A stretch of DNA of 64,000 nt from Candidatus Nitrotoga sp. BS. GTDB taxonomy: Bacteria; Pseudomonadota; Gammaproteobacteria; Burkholderiales; Gallionellaceae. Both the position numbers and the translations under genes were made by a program. The stretch lies in NCBI RefSeq assembly GCF_927797785.1, contig NZ_CAKMLL010000035.1:1-64000 (forward strand), given 5' to 3'. Position 1 is the stretch's first letter; each line of letters begins with the position of its first letter. The notes under the pieces were generated by a model. It searched no databases. It had not been told where the DNA came from and was given only the letters and a program-made list of their open reading frames with translations. Shown in pieces: positions 9,894 through 18,970 of this stretch.

Positions 9894-10568
9894 ATGTGGA
9901 ACTTGTCTAGCTGGATTATATGTGGAGTGATGTTGGTTCTTGCGGGTTGTGCACATACTCCTTCGACCAACATTCATCAGCCGATGACTGCACGTGCGCC
10001 CGATAAAAAAACTGAGACTAATAACGGTTCCATCTTTCAGGCTGGGCAGAATGAGCGGCCACTGTATGAAGGCAAACGCGCGCGTAACGTGGGTGATATC
10101 CTCACCATAATTATTTCTGAAACGACCTCTGCAGCTGGTAAATCGAGTACTGGCGCGGAACACAATGGAAGTATTGCTGTGCAATCGCCGATCATTACGC
10201 AAATTCCGGGCGATAAATTGAAGATGACTGGTATAGGTATTGCTGGTACCACAAATGGCAGTTTAGCGAACAAAAATGATACTACGGGTAACAACACCTT
10301 TACCGGCACGGTCACAGTGACCGTGATTGAAGCTTTAACAAATGGCAATTTATTAGTCAGCGGTGAGAAACAGGTAGGAATTAATCAAGCTCGTGAGTTC
10401 ATCCGTTTTTCCGGCATAGTCAATCCGTATACCATTACTGGCAGCAATACCGTGCTATCTACCCAAGTGGCAGATGCGCACATTGAATACAAGGGTGCCA
10501 ATCATATTGATATGTCGGTAATCTCGAGCATGCTAGGGCGTGTCTTCATGTCTGTATTGCCGTTCTGA
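9894..10568 (+). CDS. flgH: Flagellar L-ring lipoprotein FlgH
   Basis: Outer-membrane ring (L ring) subunit, about 224 residues. A short lipoprotein signal ends in the lipobox LAGC, with the Cys near residue 19 from ATG 9894. Conserved features follow: RPLYEGKRARNVGDILTIII, and the C-terminal NTVLSTQVADAHIEYKG. The frame extends to a GTG at 9882 without a usable ribosome site, so the ATG is preferred. Confidence 0.94.
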   Translation: MWNLSSWIICGVMLVLAGCAHTPSTNIHQPMTARAPDKKTETNNGSIFQAGQNERPLYEGKRARNVGDILTIIISETTSAAGKSSTGAEHNGSIAVQSPIITQIPGDKLKMTGIGIAGTTNGSLANKNDTTGNNTFTGTVTVTVIEALTNGNLLVSGEKQVGINQAREFIRFSGIVNPYTITGSNTVLSTQVADAHIEYKGANHIDMSVISSMLGRVFMSVLPF

Positions 10569-10582
10569 AAAGGATTTGTGTG

Positions 10583-11707
10583 ATGGCTATATCCCAACTC
10601 ATTATGCAAATTACTAGAATAATATTGCTGATATTGCTAGTTACTGTGTCTTCTTACTCATACGCTGAACGTATCAAGGATCTCGCCAGTATTCAGGGTG
10701 TACGGGAAAACCAGTTGCTTGGTTACGGCTTGGTTGTTGGCCTAGATGGCAGCGGTGATATGACTACCCAAACGCCATTCACTGTTCAAAGCGTGATTAG
10801 TATGTTGACGCAAATGGGGGTCAGTCTGCCGCCCGAAATTACCCTGCAATTGAAAAATGTGGCAGCGGTAATGGTGACGGCAATGCTGCCGCCATTTGCG
10901 CGTCCCGGACAAACCATAGACGTTACAGTTTCTTCTATGGGCAATGCAAAAAGCCTGCGTGGAGGAACACTTTTAATGACGCCACTTAAAGGTGCAAACG
11001 GCCAGGTGTACGCTATGTCGCAGGGTAATTTGCTGGTTGGTGGTGTGGGAGCTGCAGTCGGCAATGCCAAGGTGCAGGTCAATCATTTGAGTGTCGGGCG
11101 CATTCCCGGTGGGGCAACCGTAGAACGAGCCGTGCCGACCGTATTGGGGCAGGGCGATTTCATTAATCTTGAATTAAAAGAGATGGATTTCACTACTGCA
11201 TCGCGTCTTGTTGCTGTTATCAATTCGGAACTCTCGCCGGCTACGGAAATTGCTGCTGCATTGGATGGTCGCACTATTCAGGTGCGCGCGCCAATAGGCA
11301 GCGCGCGTGTGGCTTTCGTTTCGCAGGTCGAAAATTTGCAAGTTGACCCCGGGCGGGAGGGGGCGCGTGTGATCGTAAATGCACGTACCGGCACGGTCGC
11401 TATGAATCAGATGGTGACGTTGGAAAATTTCGCGATCTCACACGGCAATCTGACGGTGGTGATTAATTCCGATATCAAGGTGAGTCAACCAAATCCCTTA
11501 TCCAAGGGCAAAACGGTGCAGACAGCCAATACGACGATCGACATTCAGTCCGATAAGGGTGGGTTAGTTATGTTGAATAAAGGCGTATCGTTGGGCGAAG
11601 TGGTGAAGGCGCTGAATTCGATAGGTGCAACCCCGCAAGATCTACTGGCTATCTTGCAGGCAATGAAGTCTGCCGGGGCGTTGCGTGCTGAACTCGAGAT
11701 CATTTAA
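10583..11707 (+). CDS. flgI: Flagellar P-ring protein FlgI
   Basis: Periplasmic P-ring subunit of 374 residues. A Sec signal peptide (hydrophobic core RIILLILLVTVSS, cleavage near SYA-ER) precedes IKDLASIQGVRENQLLGYGL, the family start. Also seen are GQTIDVTVSSMGNAKSLRGG and the C-terminal GATPQDLLAILQAMKSAGAL. GTG 10580 is directly upstream and in frame; ATG 10583 has slightly better spacing to AGGA. Confidence 0.95.
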   Translation: MAISQLIMQITRIILLILLVTVSSYSYAERIKDLASIQGVRENQLLGYGLVVGLDGSGDMTTQTPFTVQSVISMLTQMGVSLPPEITLQLKNVAAVMVTAMLPPFARPGQTIDVTVSSMGNAKSLRGGTLLMTPLKGANGQVYAMSQGNLLVGGVGAAVGNAKVQVNHLSVGRIPGGATVERAVPTVLGQGDFINLELKEMDFTTASRLVAVINSELSPATEIAAALDGRTIQVRAPIGSARVAFVSQVENLQVDPGREGARVIVNARTGTVAMNQMVTLENFAISHGNLTVVINSDIKVSQPNPLSKGKTVQTANTTIDIQSDKGGLVMLNKGVSLGEVVKALNSIGATPQDLLAILQAMKSAGALRAELEII

Positions 11708-11796
11708 TGAGTATTTCACTAAATATTACAACATCCTCTTGTGTTGCTTCAACTGACTATCTAGTTTGGATATTTTAATTCATTGAGATACCGATA

Positions 11797-12714
11797 ATGA
11801 TTAACCCAATCGACATTTCTGGCAAGACCGATGCAACCGGTAGCTTGGCGATGAGTGCGCAAAGCTTGGATAAGTTACGACTGCAGGCCAAACAGTCGCC
11901 AGAGCAGGCACTAAAATTGGTTGCGCAACAGTTTGAAACAGTATTTATGAATATGATGCTGAAATCCATGCGGGAGGCTACACCGCAAGATGGCATGTTT
12001 GATAACGAACAGACCAAAATGTTTACCGGAATGATGGATCAGCAACTGGTGCAGAACATGTCCAGTCGAGGAGTAGGCTTGGCTGATATTATGATCAAGC
12101 AGTTGAGCCGGCCAGCCAGCTCTGATGTTGCTCAGGCACGAGCAGAGCCTGTATTGGCTGAGCCAGTACCAGTGCGCTCAGCTAGTGTGATGCAAACGCC
12201 GTATGGTGACAGCGTTGCGAATGGGATAAAAAATACCCCCTCCCAACCTACCACGCCTCAGCAAGATTTTGTGCGACGCATGACACCTCATGCCGTGCAA
12301 GCGAGCCAGGAAACTGGAGTGCCGACACATCTGGTGTTGGGACAGGCTGCGCTGGAAAGTGGCTGGGGCAGGCGGGAGATACGACAATCGGATGGCAGTA
12401 CCAGCTTTAACTTGTTTGGGATCAAGGCTGGTGGTAACTGGAACGGAAAGGTAGCGAACGTGGTAACTACTGAGTTCCACAATGGAATAGCAAGCAAGCA
12501 GGTAGAAAAATTCCGCGCTTATTCATCTTATAGCGAAGCATTCAGCGATTATGCTCATCTGTTACGAGATAATTCGCGCTACGCTGAAGCGCTAAAGTCA
12601 GGGCAGGGGAGCCATCAGGTAGCCCATGCATTACAGCGAGCGGGTTATGCGACTGATCCTCAATATGCAGATAAATTGGTAAAAGTCATGAATAGGATTA
12701 ATACGATAAGCTAA
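11797..12714 (+). CDS. flgJ: Rod cap and peptidoglycan hydrolase FlgJ
   Basis: Two-domain FlgJ of 305 residues. The N-terminal rod-cap domain (about residues 25–110) has LVAQQFETVFMNMMLKSMRE and DNEQTKMFTGMMDQQL. After a Pro/Ala-rich linker the C-terminal glucosaminidase domain (about 155–305) bears ALESGWGRREI with the catalytic Glu, and SFNLFGIKAGGNW. It cuts peptidoglycan so the rod can pass. It sits 89 bp behind flgI. Confidence 0.94.
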   Translation: MINPIDISGKTDATGSLAMSAQSLDKLRLQAKQSPEQALKLVAQQFETVFMNMMLKSMREATPQDGMFDNEQTKMFTGMMDQQLVQNMSSRGVGLADIMIKQLSRPASSDVAQARAEPVLAEPVPVRSASVMQTPYGDSVANGIKNTPSQPTTPQQDFVRRMTPHAVQASQETGVPTHLVLGQAALESGWGRREIRQSDGSTSFNLFGIKAGGNWNGKVANVVTTEFHNGIASKQVEKFRAYSSYSEAFSDYAHLLRDNSRYAEALKSGQGSHQVAHALQRAGYATDPQYADKLVKVMNRINTIS

Positions 12715-12728
12715 TGGCGTTGCTAAAT

Positions 12729-12755
12729 TCAAGAAATTTTTCAGTGCGTCGATAA
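12729..12755 (+). promoter_or_regulatory. Candidate sigma-28 (FliA) promoter for flgKL
   Basis: TCAAG at 12729–12733, a 14-base spacer, then GTCGATAA at 12748–12755. This compares with the FliA consensus TAAAG-N14-GCCGATAA (4/5 in the -35 core, 7/8 in the -10). It implies a leader of about 140 bases before flgK. Confidence 0.55.
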
Positions 12756-12822
12756 CTTGCATAACGTCATGAACTTTCGGGTTAGATGGATCACTTGTGT
12801 TCACGCAAACAAGGAGAAGATT

Positions 12823-12873
12823 GTGATTGATTATCCCCTTTCATTTTGGGCTAAGTACATACGATCAGTTTAA
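12823..12873 (+). CDS. Possible 16-codon leader ORF before flgK
   Basis: A GTG start at 12823 sits 6 bases after a strong AAGGAG (12811–12816). It opens a 16-codon frame (VIDYPLSFWAKYIRSV) that stops 25 bases before the flgK ATG. The spacing is that of a real translation start, yet the peptide matches nothing I know. It may be an upstream ORF affecting flgK translation or a relic of an earlier start. Confidence 0.25.
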   Translation: MIDYPLSFWAKYIRSV

Positions 12874-12898
12874 ACACGTAAAGTGTGGCGGGGAATTT

Positions 12899-14812
12899 AT
12901 GGGAATCGGAATTTTCGGCAGTGGGGTTAGCGCATTGAATGCAGCCCAAATTGGGTTGTCGACAGTTGAACACAATATTGCCAATGCAAATACGCCCGGT
13001 TTTAATCGACAGGTGATAGTACAGAACGCACGTTTATCTCAGGAGACTGGTGCTGGGTTTATAGGCCAGGGTGTAGAGGTCAGTACTGTCAAACGAATAT
13101 ATAACGAATTTCTGTCTACCCAGGTTTTGCAAGGGCAGGCGCAGGCCAGTCAATTGGAAACCTATTCCCAGCAGATCGGCCAGATCAACAATATGCTGGC
13201 CGATTCCGATGCTGGTCTGTCACCTGCATTGCAGGATCTGTTCAGCGCGGTAAACAATGTTAGCAGTTCGCCCGAGTCGCAAGCCGCACGGGAAGCCATG
13301 CTGGGGAGCGCACAGTTTTTGACGTCGCGATTTCAGTCGTTAGATCAGCGCATGAGCGACATTAGTAATAGCATCAATGGCCAGATTAGCACCAGCGTAT
13401 CAAGCATTAATAGCTATGCGCAGCAGATTGCGTCAATGAACAAGAGTATCGTGCTGGCACAAGCGGCATTCAATGGACAGACACCAAACGATTTGCTGGA
13501 CCAACGTGATCAGCTCGTCTCGCTGTTGAATCAAGAAATCAAGGTAAACGTAGTTAAGCAAAACGATGGCACTCTCAACGTTTTTATCGGATCGGGGCAA
13601 TCATTGGTGGTGGGAGAACAGCCCATTGCTTTGAAGGCCGTTCAGTCGCTCAGTGACCCCTCCAGGACCGAGGTGGCGTTTAGCTCAGGTGCAACCGTTA
13701 TTCGTGCGCAGCAAAATAGTTTTCAGGGTGGCAATTTGGGAGGGCTTTTAGCCTTCCGCAGCGAATCACTGGATGTTGCACAAAATACCTTGGGTCGGGT
13801 GGCCTTGGTATTGGCAGATACGTTTAATCAACAACACCAGCTCGGGCAGGATCTAAATGGCGCTCTGGGCGGCAATTTCTTTACTCAGGCTGTGCCTTTA
13901 GTTAATACCAATGCCGATAATTCAGGTACCGCTACCATTAGCGCCAGCATTACCAGTTCTTCAGCGTTGACCGACAGCGATTATTCGTTACGGTTTGACG
14001 GGGGGACTGCCTATACGCTGACGCGCCTTTCAGATAATACGGTTACGTCCTTGGCTACTTTGCCACAAACGGTGGATGGACTTACGATCGCCACCACTGC
14101 GGGAGCAGTGGCAGGCGATCGCTACATGATACGTCCGACTGTAAATGGAGCACGTGACATTGCTGTTGCTATTAGTGACACCTCCAAAATTGCAGCAGCA
14201 GCGCCAATTCGGACAAATGCATCATTGGCAAATATTGGCTCGGGCCGTATTAGTGCGGGCACGGTCAATGCCGTTTTACCTGTTGATGTCAATTTACAGC
14301 AACCAGTCAGCATTGTTTTCGATAACCCACCGACTACATTTACTGTAACAGGCACTGGTATTCCAGGCTCCCCGGCAGCTGGCGTGGCCTATACCGAGGG
14401 TGCTCCTATCACCTACAATGGCTTTACCTTGCAGATTTCCGGTGCCCCAGCTGCTGGGGATACTTTTGCTGTGACCAGCAATATCAACGCTACAGCTGAC
14501 AATCGTAATGCACTGCTATTGGCAAATTTGCAAACCCAAAACACAGTGGCGGGCGGAACTGCCTCTTATCAGAGTGCTTATGCGCAACTGGTCAGTCAAG
14601 TTGGTAATAAAACTCGCGCACTGGAATTGACCAGCCTGGCGCAAACCAGCATGGTTAATCAGATTATTCAAACGCAACAATCGATCTCTGGAGTGAATCT
14701 GGATGAGGAAGCGGCCAACCTGTTGCGTTATCAGCGTGCCTATCAAGCTGCAGGTAGGGTGATTCAAGTTGCCAATACCTTGTTTGATACTTTGTTAAGT
14801 TTAGGGGGGTAA
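12899..14812 (+). CDS. flgK: Flagellar hook-filament junction protein FlgK
   Basis: HAP1, first junction protein between hook and filament, 637 residues. ATG 12899 gives the canonical start MGIGIFGSGVSALNAAQIGL followed by EHNIANANTPGFNRQ; the longer TTG frame from 12827 adds 24 atypical residues. The C-terminal GVNLDEEAANLLRYQRAYQA is the family signature. Central Ala/Thr-rich D2/D3 region covers about residues 330–540. Next gene flgL follows after 6 bp. Confidence 0.95.
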   Translation: MGIGIFGSGVSALNAAQIGLSTVEHNIANANTPGFNRQVIVQNARLSQETGAGFIGQGVEVSTVKRIYNEFLSTQVLQGQAQASQLETYSQQIGQINNMLADSDAGLSPALQDLFSAVNNVSSSPESQAAREAMLGSAQFLTSRFQSLDQRMSDISNSINGQISTSVSSINSYAQQIASMNKSIVLAQAAFNGQTPNDLLDQRDQLVSLLNQEIKVNVVKQNDGTLNVFIGSGQSLVVGEQPIALKAVQSLSDPSRTEVAFSSGATVIRAQQNSFQGGNLGGLLAFRSESLDVAQNTLGRVALVLADTFNQQHQLGQDLNGALGGNFFTQAVPLVNTNADNSGTATISASITSSSALTDSDYSLRFDGGTAYTLTRLSDNTVTSLATLPQTVDGLTIATTAGAVAGDRYMIRPTVNGARDIAVAISDTSKIAAAAPIRTNASLANIGSGRISAGTVNAVLPVDVNLQQPVSIVFDNPPTTFTVTGTGIPGSPAAGVAYTEGAPITYNGFTLQISGAPAAGDTFAVTSNINATADNRNALLLANLQTQNTVAGGTASYQSAYAQLVSQVGNKTRALELTSLAQTSMVNQIIQTQQSISGVNLDEEAANLLRYQRAYQAAGRVIQVANTLFDTLLSLGG

Positions 14813-14818
14813 CAAGCC

Positions 14819-16048
14819 ATGCGTATTAGCACTAGCAGTATTTACAATGCCAACGTAAGATTGCTTAATCAGCTGCAGTCGCAGCAGTTGCACACCCAAC
14901 AGCAGATCGCCACTCAGCGACGCATCCTCACGCCAGCAGATGATCCGATAGCTGCAGCGCGGGTGCTGATACTATCGCAAGCAGATGCTACCAATTCACA
15001 ATTTGCGATTAACCGGAATACTGTGCAGCATTCCGCCTCGTTGTCTGAGACCGTTTTACAAAGCGTAACTAATTTGCTGCAAGACGTCAGAACAGTAGCG
15101 GTTAATGCAGGTAACGGAGGGTTGACTAGCTCTGATAAGCAAACCCTTGCAACGGATTTGAGTGGGCGTCTGGACGAGTTACTTTCGTTGGCAAACAGCA
15201 CAGATGGAGTAGGTAACTTTCTCTTTTCTGGTTTTCAGGGCAGAACACAACCTTTTTCCAAGAATAGTGTTGGTGTCATCAATTATCAGACAGATGGTGG
15301 TCAGCGCCTGATTCAGGTCGATAGTTCCAAACAATTGGCGGCTAACGATTCCGGCGCAGACATTTTTATGCGCGTCAAGAATGGCAATGGAACGTTTCTT
15401 ACCCAGTCGGCAAACACAAATACTGGGGGTGGCATCGTCAACCAAGGAGCGATTGTTGATCCGGCATTACTTACAGGAAATAATTATGAGGTGACATTCA
15501 CTGTGGCTGCCGGTGTGACAACTTATGGCGTGACAAATACTACGCCGGGAGCATCGGTGCCGGTGCCAATAGCAGCCGGTACTCCTTACGTCAGCGAACA
15601 GGCAATCAGTTTTGATGGCTTGCAGTTTGATGTCTCAGGCACACCAGCGAACGGGGATGTTTTCACTGTAACGCCCAGCACCAACGAAAGTATATTCGAG
15701 ACCATCTCTGGTTTGATAACTGCTCTGAGAACACCTAATCCACTGGGAGGGGCGGTTGCAGCAGCGGCATTTACCAATAGTAACAATCATGCGATAAACA
15801 GTCTGGATCGTGGTATCGATAGTGTGTTGACGGTACGTGCCTCGTTGGGGTCTCGCCTGCGCGAGCTGGATGCGCTGCAAAGTACAGGGGCCGATATGGG
15901 GCTGCAGTTCAAACAGACGTTATCGCAATTGCAGGATGTGGATTTGAACAAGGCGATCAGCGATCTAACCCAGCAAAAAATCACCCTTGAAGCAGCGCAG
16001 AAATCTTTTCTAGCGGTGTCTGGATTATCCCTTTTTGACTTTATGTAA
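14819..16048 (+). CDS. flgL: Flagellar hook-filament junction protein FlgL
   Basis: HAP3, second junction protein, related to flagellin, 409 residues. It begins MRISTSSIYNANVRLLNQLQ, with the conserved RILTPADDPIAAARVL near residue 36. C-terminal D0/D1 reads LNKAISDLTQQKITLEAAQK. Co-transcribed with flgK. Confidence 0.94.
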   Translation: MRISTSSIYNANVRLLNQLQSQQLHTQQQIATQRRILTPADDPIAAARVLILSQADATNSQFAINRNTVQHSASLSETVLQSVTNLLQDVRTVAVNAGNGGLTSSDKQTLATDLSGRLDELLSLANSTDGVGNFLFSGFQGRTQPFSKNSVGVINYQTDGGQRLIQVDSSKQLAANDSGADIFMRVKNGNGTFLTQSANTNTGGGIVNQGAIVDPALLTGNNYEVTFTVAAGVTTYGVTNTTPGASVPVPIAAGTPYVSEQAISFDGLQFDVSGTPANGDVFTVTPSTNESIFETISGLITALRTPNPLGGAVAAAAFTNSNNHAINSLDRGIDSVLTVRASLGSRLRELDALQSTGADMGLQFKQTLSQLQDVDLNKAISDLTQQKITLEAAQKSFLAVSGLSLFDFM

Positions 16049-16098
16049 AAATTTTGTGCTCATGTTCCTGCATTGTTAATTTTAGATGCATTAAATTT

Positions 16099-16135
16099 TT
16101 GAAAAATGTCGTTAAATGTTAACGACGATTTTCAA
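16099..16135 (+). terminator. Long hairpin after flgKL
   Basis: Two 17-base arms (16099–16115 and 16119–16135), 15 of 17 paired, with a 3-base ATG loop, 50 bases after the flgL stop. The symmetrical T/A flanks could allow termination in both directions. Confidence 0.6.
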
Positions 16136-16185
16136 GTTAACACTAGTAGATAATTCCATTAAAAAAATTACAAATAAACCGTAGC

Positions 16186-16276
16186 GGCTCTATGTGAAAT
16201 AGAGTGGGAATCAACTTGAAACTCCCGCAGAAGCGGCATATCCGTTCGTCCTGAGCCTTTCAAAGGATGAACGGAT
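16186..16276 (+). repeat. Hairpin repeat family 2, copy 1
   Basis: Starts with GGCTCTATGTGAAATAGAG and ends with a second hairpin, CCGTTCGTCCT…GGATGAACGG. The same arrangement recurs at 34018–34107 between fliQ and fliR. Resembles an intergenic REP/ERIC-type element. Confidence 0.6.
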
Positions 16277-16373
16277 TTTATTTTCGCCAAATAAAAAACT
16301 CCCCCAGCTGCCTTGCATCGTGATTTCTTTCTTTTTGCAGCTCTAGCCTTTGATTCACATTTCGATTAATAAG

Positions 16374-16553
16374 TACATCTCTACAAATCCAATTTTGCGA
16401 GCAGCCGCTTCGCAGCTTGCCTGCAGACCCTGTTGCGTCACAATATGGTGTTACTCAAAAAATATTATCGCTTATATATCAAATATATGCTGCGCTAAAA
16501 TTTTTTTACTTGTGCCTTGTCTTGCTTAGGAATTTGAATTTTTAGAGGCACCC
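16374..16553 (+). repeat. MITE-like repeat family 1, copy A (full length)
   Basis: About 180 bp. The right end TTGAATTTTTAGAGGCACCC is the inverted, less decayed form of the left end (ACATCTCTACAAAT). The inner segment ATTTTGCGAGCAGCCGCTTC and the block GCGTCACAATATGG recur in copy C at 56389. No coding capacity. Confidence 0.7.
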
Positions 16554-16904
16554 TAAAGCGTTTTCCTGCGTGACACATCCTTGCGATCAATCTAGCTCCA
16601 TCAGTAGGTACGTTTCGGTATAACCCTCGCATTCCCGGGCCTCTTACTGGTCGACGCGTCTTCAAGATTGTCAGTGTGGCCGATGTAACAGCTACCATCT
16701 GCACAGTTGAAATGTATACCCGAACATTTTTTTTCTTTTTAAACCTATCCATCCTTCGACAAAATCAGGAAAACGGACTTATAAAAATTTCGTTCGTTTT
16801 GTCTGTCGAAATTGAATTGATTTTTAACTGATTATTCCTTTCTCGTTAATTCTCTATTTATAGAATGGTTACTCATCACGAATCAAATCGAGACGATTAA
16901 TTAT

Positions 16905-16931
16905 TTAAGATTATTAAATAATGGCCGTTAA
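16905..16931 (+). promoter_or_regulatory. Candidate sigma-28 (FliA) promoter for the chemotaxis operon
   Basis: TTAAGATT at 16905–16912, an 11-base spacer, then GCCGTTAA at 16924–16931. Against TAAAGTTT-N11-GCCGATAA the matches are 6/8 and 7/8. The predicted start is about 48 bases before the mcp ATG at 16986. Confidence 0.65.
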
Positions 16932-16985
16932 CTGTTTGACGATTTCATTTTAATAAAAGCTGAATAGAAAGTTGAGGGAAAAATA

Positions 16986-18224
16986 ATGACAGCACGAAAA
17001 ATTAATTCGGCAGCAGATAAAGCTACTGCAACATTTTGTTGGGGAATTGCTTTGGGTACCGGTTTTGCCGGTGCTTCTATGTTGCTTATTGTGAGTGGAG
17101 TTGGCTTGGCTGGCATTGTGTCTGCTGTAGTGCTGGTTGGAGTATCAGCAGCTCTTGGAGAGTGGGGCGCTCGCCGTCATCGAACCTTGCTTAGGCAAGC
17201 CGTAGCCAATGAGATGGTCAATGTGAAAGCAAAATTTGAAGTCGAACTTGCGAATGCTGGTGTAGGTGGCTTGGAAGATATATGTGCTGAGGTGGTGCCT
17301 ATCTGGTCTAGGCAAGTCGAAACTACTCGTAATCAGACTGAAACAGCTATCACAGAATTGGTAAATCGTTTTGTCGGTATAAACGCAAAACTGGAGGCAT
17401 CGGTCAATGCTTCGCAAAGTGCCGCCGGTAACTTGGCAGGCAATACCGAGGGTGGAGCATTGACGGTAATGACACAAAGTGAGTCATCACTGACCAGCGT
17501 GATTGATTCCATTAGGGATGCGCAGCATAGCCGCAACGATATGCTGAATCAGGTTAGAAGCCTCAATGATTACACTGGCGAACTGAGAGCGATGGCCGTA
17601 AAGGTAGCAGAGATTGCCGCTCAAACAAACTTGCTTGCTTTAAATGCTGCGATCGAAGCTGCGCGTGCCGGTGAAGCTGGTCGTGGGTTTGCTGTAGTGG
17701 CAGATGAGGTACGTAAACTATCTAGTCTTTCAAGTGAAACTGGTAAAAAAATGTCGGGTACGGTGGATATTATCAGCAACGCCATCGCCAGCGTATTCAA
17801 GATCGCTGAAAGCTCTTCCGAACATGACTCCAAGTCAGTTGCAAATTCTGAATCTATTATTCAACAAGTTCTGCAAAGCTTTTCCAACGTCACTACGAAT
17901 TTGTCAGACTCTGCCGAGCAGTTGCAACAGGAAAGTGCAGGTATTCGCGATGAATTATCTGATGTGCTGATTTCACTGCAATTCCAGGATCGCGTCAGCC
18001 AGATACTGGCTCATGTGCGCAACAACATGGAAAAACTGCATCAGCACTTGCAGCAATATAAGCAGGACAAGGCGGCATCTATTCCTGTTAAGCCCCTCAA
18101 TGTTAAAACATGGTTGGCTGAGATGGAAGCGCTTTATGCCACTCAGGAACAAGTACACACCCATCGCGGGAACCAATCCGGCGCGGCCACGAAAGCCACG
18201 AAACAGGAAATCACATTTTTTTAG
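16986..18224 (+). CDS. Methyl-accepting chemotaxis protein without a periplasmic domain
   Basis: 412-residue chemoreceptor. Two hydrophobic stretches (about residues 17–38 and 42–60) are separated by only a few residues, so there is no room for a periplasmic sensor. The rest is cytoplasmic, with the receptor hairpin tip [20 protein letters not shown] near residue 210 followed by [16 protein letters not shown] see no HAMP domain. The input may be internal (redox, energy state) or come through a partner; this is inference. First gene of the che operon, just behind a sigma-28-like site. Confidence 0.9.
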   Translation: MTARKINSAADKATATFCWGIALGTGFAGASMLLIVSGVGLAGIVSAVVLVGVSAALGEWGARRHRTLLRQAVANEMVNVKAKFEVELANAGVGGLEDICAEVVPIWSRQVETTRNQTETAITELVNRFVGINAKLEASVNASQSAAGNLAGNTEGGALTVMTQSESSLTSVIDSIRDAQHSRNDMLNQVRSLNDYTGELRAMAVKVAEIAAQTNLLALNAAIEAARAGEAGRGFAVVADEVRKLSSLSSETGKKMSGTVDIISNAIASVFKIAESSSEHDSKSVANSESIIQQVLQSFSNVTTNLSDSAEQLQQESAGIRDELSDVLISLQFQDRVSQILAHVRNNMEKLHQHLQQYKQDKAASIPVKPLNVKTWLAEMEALYATQEQVHTHRGNQSGAATKATKQEITFF

Positions 18225-18233
18225 GAGGAAGTT

Positions 18234-18602
18234 ATGGGTAAGGCAATATTGATAGTTGATGATTCCGCCAGCGTAAGGCAGGTCGTCAGCATTGCATTGA
18301 AAGGTGCAGGCTACGACGTGATTGAGGGATGTGACGGTAAAGATGCCCTGACAAAACTGAATGGGCAAAAAATTCACCTCATTATCAGCGATGTGAATAT
18401 GCCCAACATGGATGGGATTACCTTCGTCAAAGAGGTAAAAAAGCTAGCCAATTACAAGTTCACGCCGATCATCATGCTTACCACCGAGTCCCAGGAAGGC
18501 AAAAAACAGGAAGGTCAGGCCGCTGGCGCCAAGGCTTGGGTGGTTAAACCGTTTCAGCCGGCGCAAATGCTTGCTGCCGTGTCTAAATTGATATTGCCTT
18601 AG
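18234..18602 (+). CDS. cheY: CheY-type response regulator
   Basis: 122-residue stand-alone receiver domain. The acidic pair is in ILIVDDSASVRQ, the phospho-acceptor Asp in IISDVNMPNMDG near residue 54, the conserved Thr in MLTTES near 84 and the Lys in VVKPF near 106. It would carry the signal from CheA to the FliM/FliN switch, although the neighbouring STAS gene hints it could serve a CheA-specific branch. GGAGGAAG precedes the ATG, 9 bp behind mcp. Confidence 0.92.
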   Translation: MGKAILIVDDSASVRQVVSIALKGAGYDVIEGCDGKDALTKLNGQKIHLIISDVNMPNMDGITFVKEVKKLANYKFTPIIMLTTESQEGKKQEGQAAGAKAWVVKPFQPAQMLAAVSKLILP

Positions 18603-18635
18603 AACGTGGCAATCAGAACTACATAAGGAAATACC

Positions 18636-18968
18636 ATGCCTATTAGCTCAAGAAATAACAATGGACAGTCGCTACTGCATATTGAGGGTGACATGACTAT
18701 TTACACTGCCGCCGACATGAAGGATGAACTAATGAACCATATTGCTCAACCGTGCGACCGAGAAATTGATTTGTCAGAAGTCAGTGAAATGGATAGTGCT
18801 GGCCTGCAAATTCTTATCCTGGCTAAGCGCGATTCTGAAAGGCACGGTACCAGTCTGCGGTTAACCGGGCACAGTCGTGCTGTGCTGGATGTGCTGGATA
18901 TGTGTAACTTGGCGCCTTATTTCGGCGATCCGGTAGTGCTTTCTTGCAATGAGAAAAAGGGACAATAA
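18636..18968 (+). CDS. STAS-domain protein of the chemotaxis operon
   Basis: 110-residue single STAS domain, as in anti-anti-sigma factors. The conserved segment SEMDSAGLQILILAKRDS near residue 50 contains the Ser that is phosphorylated in SpoIIAA-like proteins. The gene lies between cheY and cheA with a 2-bp gap to cheA. STAS proteins occur in several proteobacterial che clusters, where they can modulate signalling, but the mechanism here is not known. GGAAAT precedes the ATG. Confidence 0.88.
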   Translation: MPISSRNNNGQSLLHIEGDMTIYTAADMKDELMNHIAQPCDREIDLSEVSEMDSAGLQILILAKRDSERHGTSLRLTGHSRAVLDVLDMCNLAPYFGDPVVLSCNEKKGQ

Positions 18969-18970
18969 AA

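Larger units (their letters stand above)
16136..16904. other. Gene-free region holding two repeat elements
   Basis: About 770 bases between flgL and the chemotaxis operon, with no supported gene. It contains a hairpin repeat (16186–16276) and a full-length copy of the 180-bp terminal-repeat element (16374–16553). The 85-codon minus frame at 16495–16752 has its C-terminal end inside that repeat and is very basic, so I do not call it. Confidence 0.6.

Noticed and set aside
16495-16752. 85-codon minus-strand frame between flgL and the che operon
   Set aside because: Its C-terminal end is inside repeat copy A and the rest is an arbitrary basic sequence.
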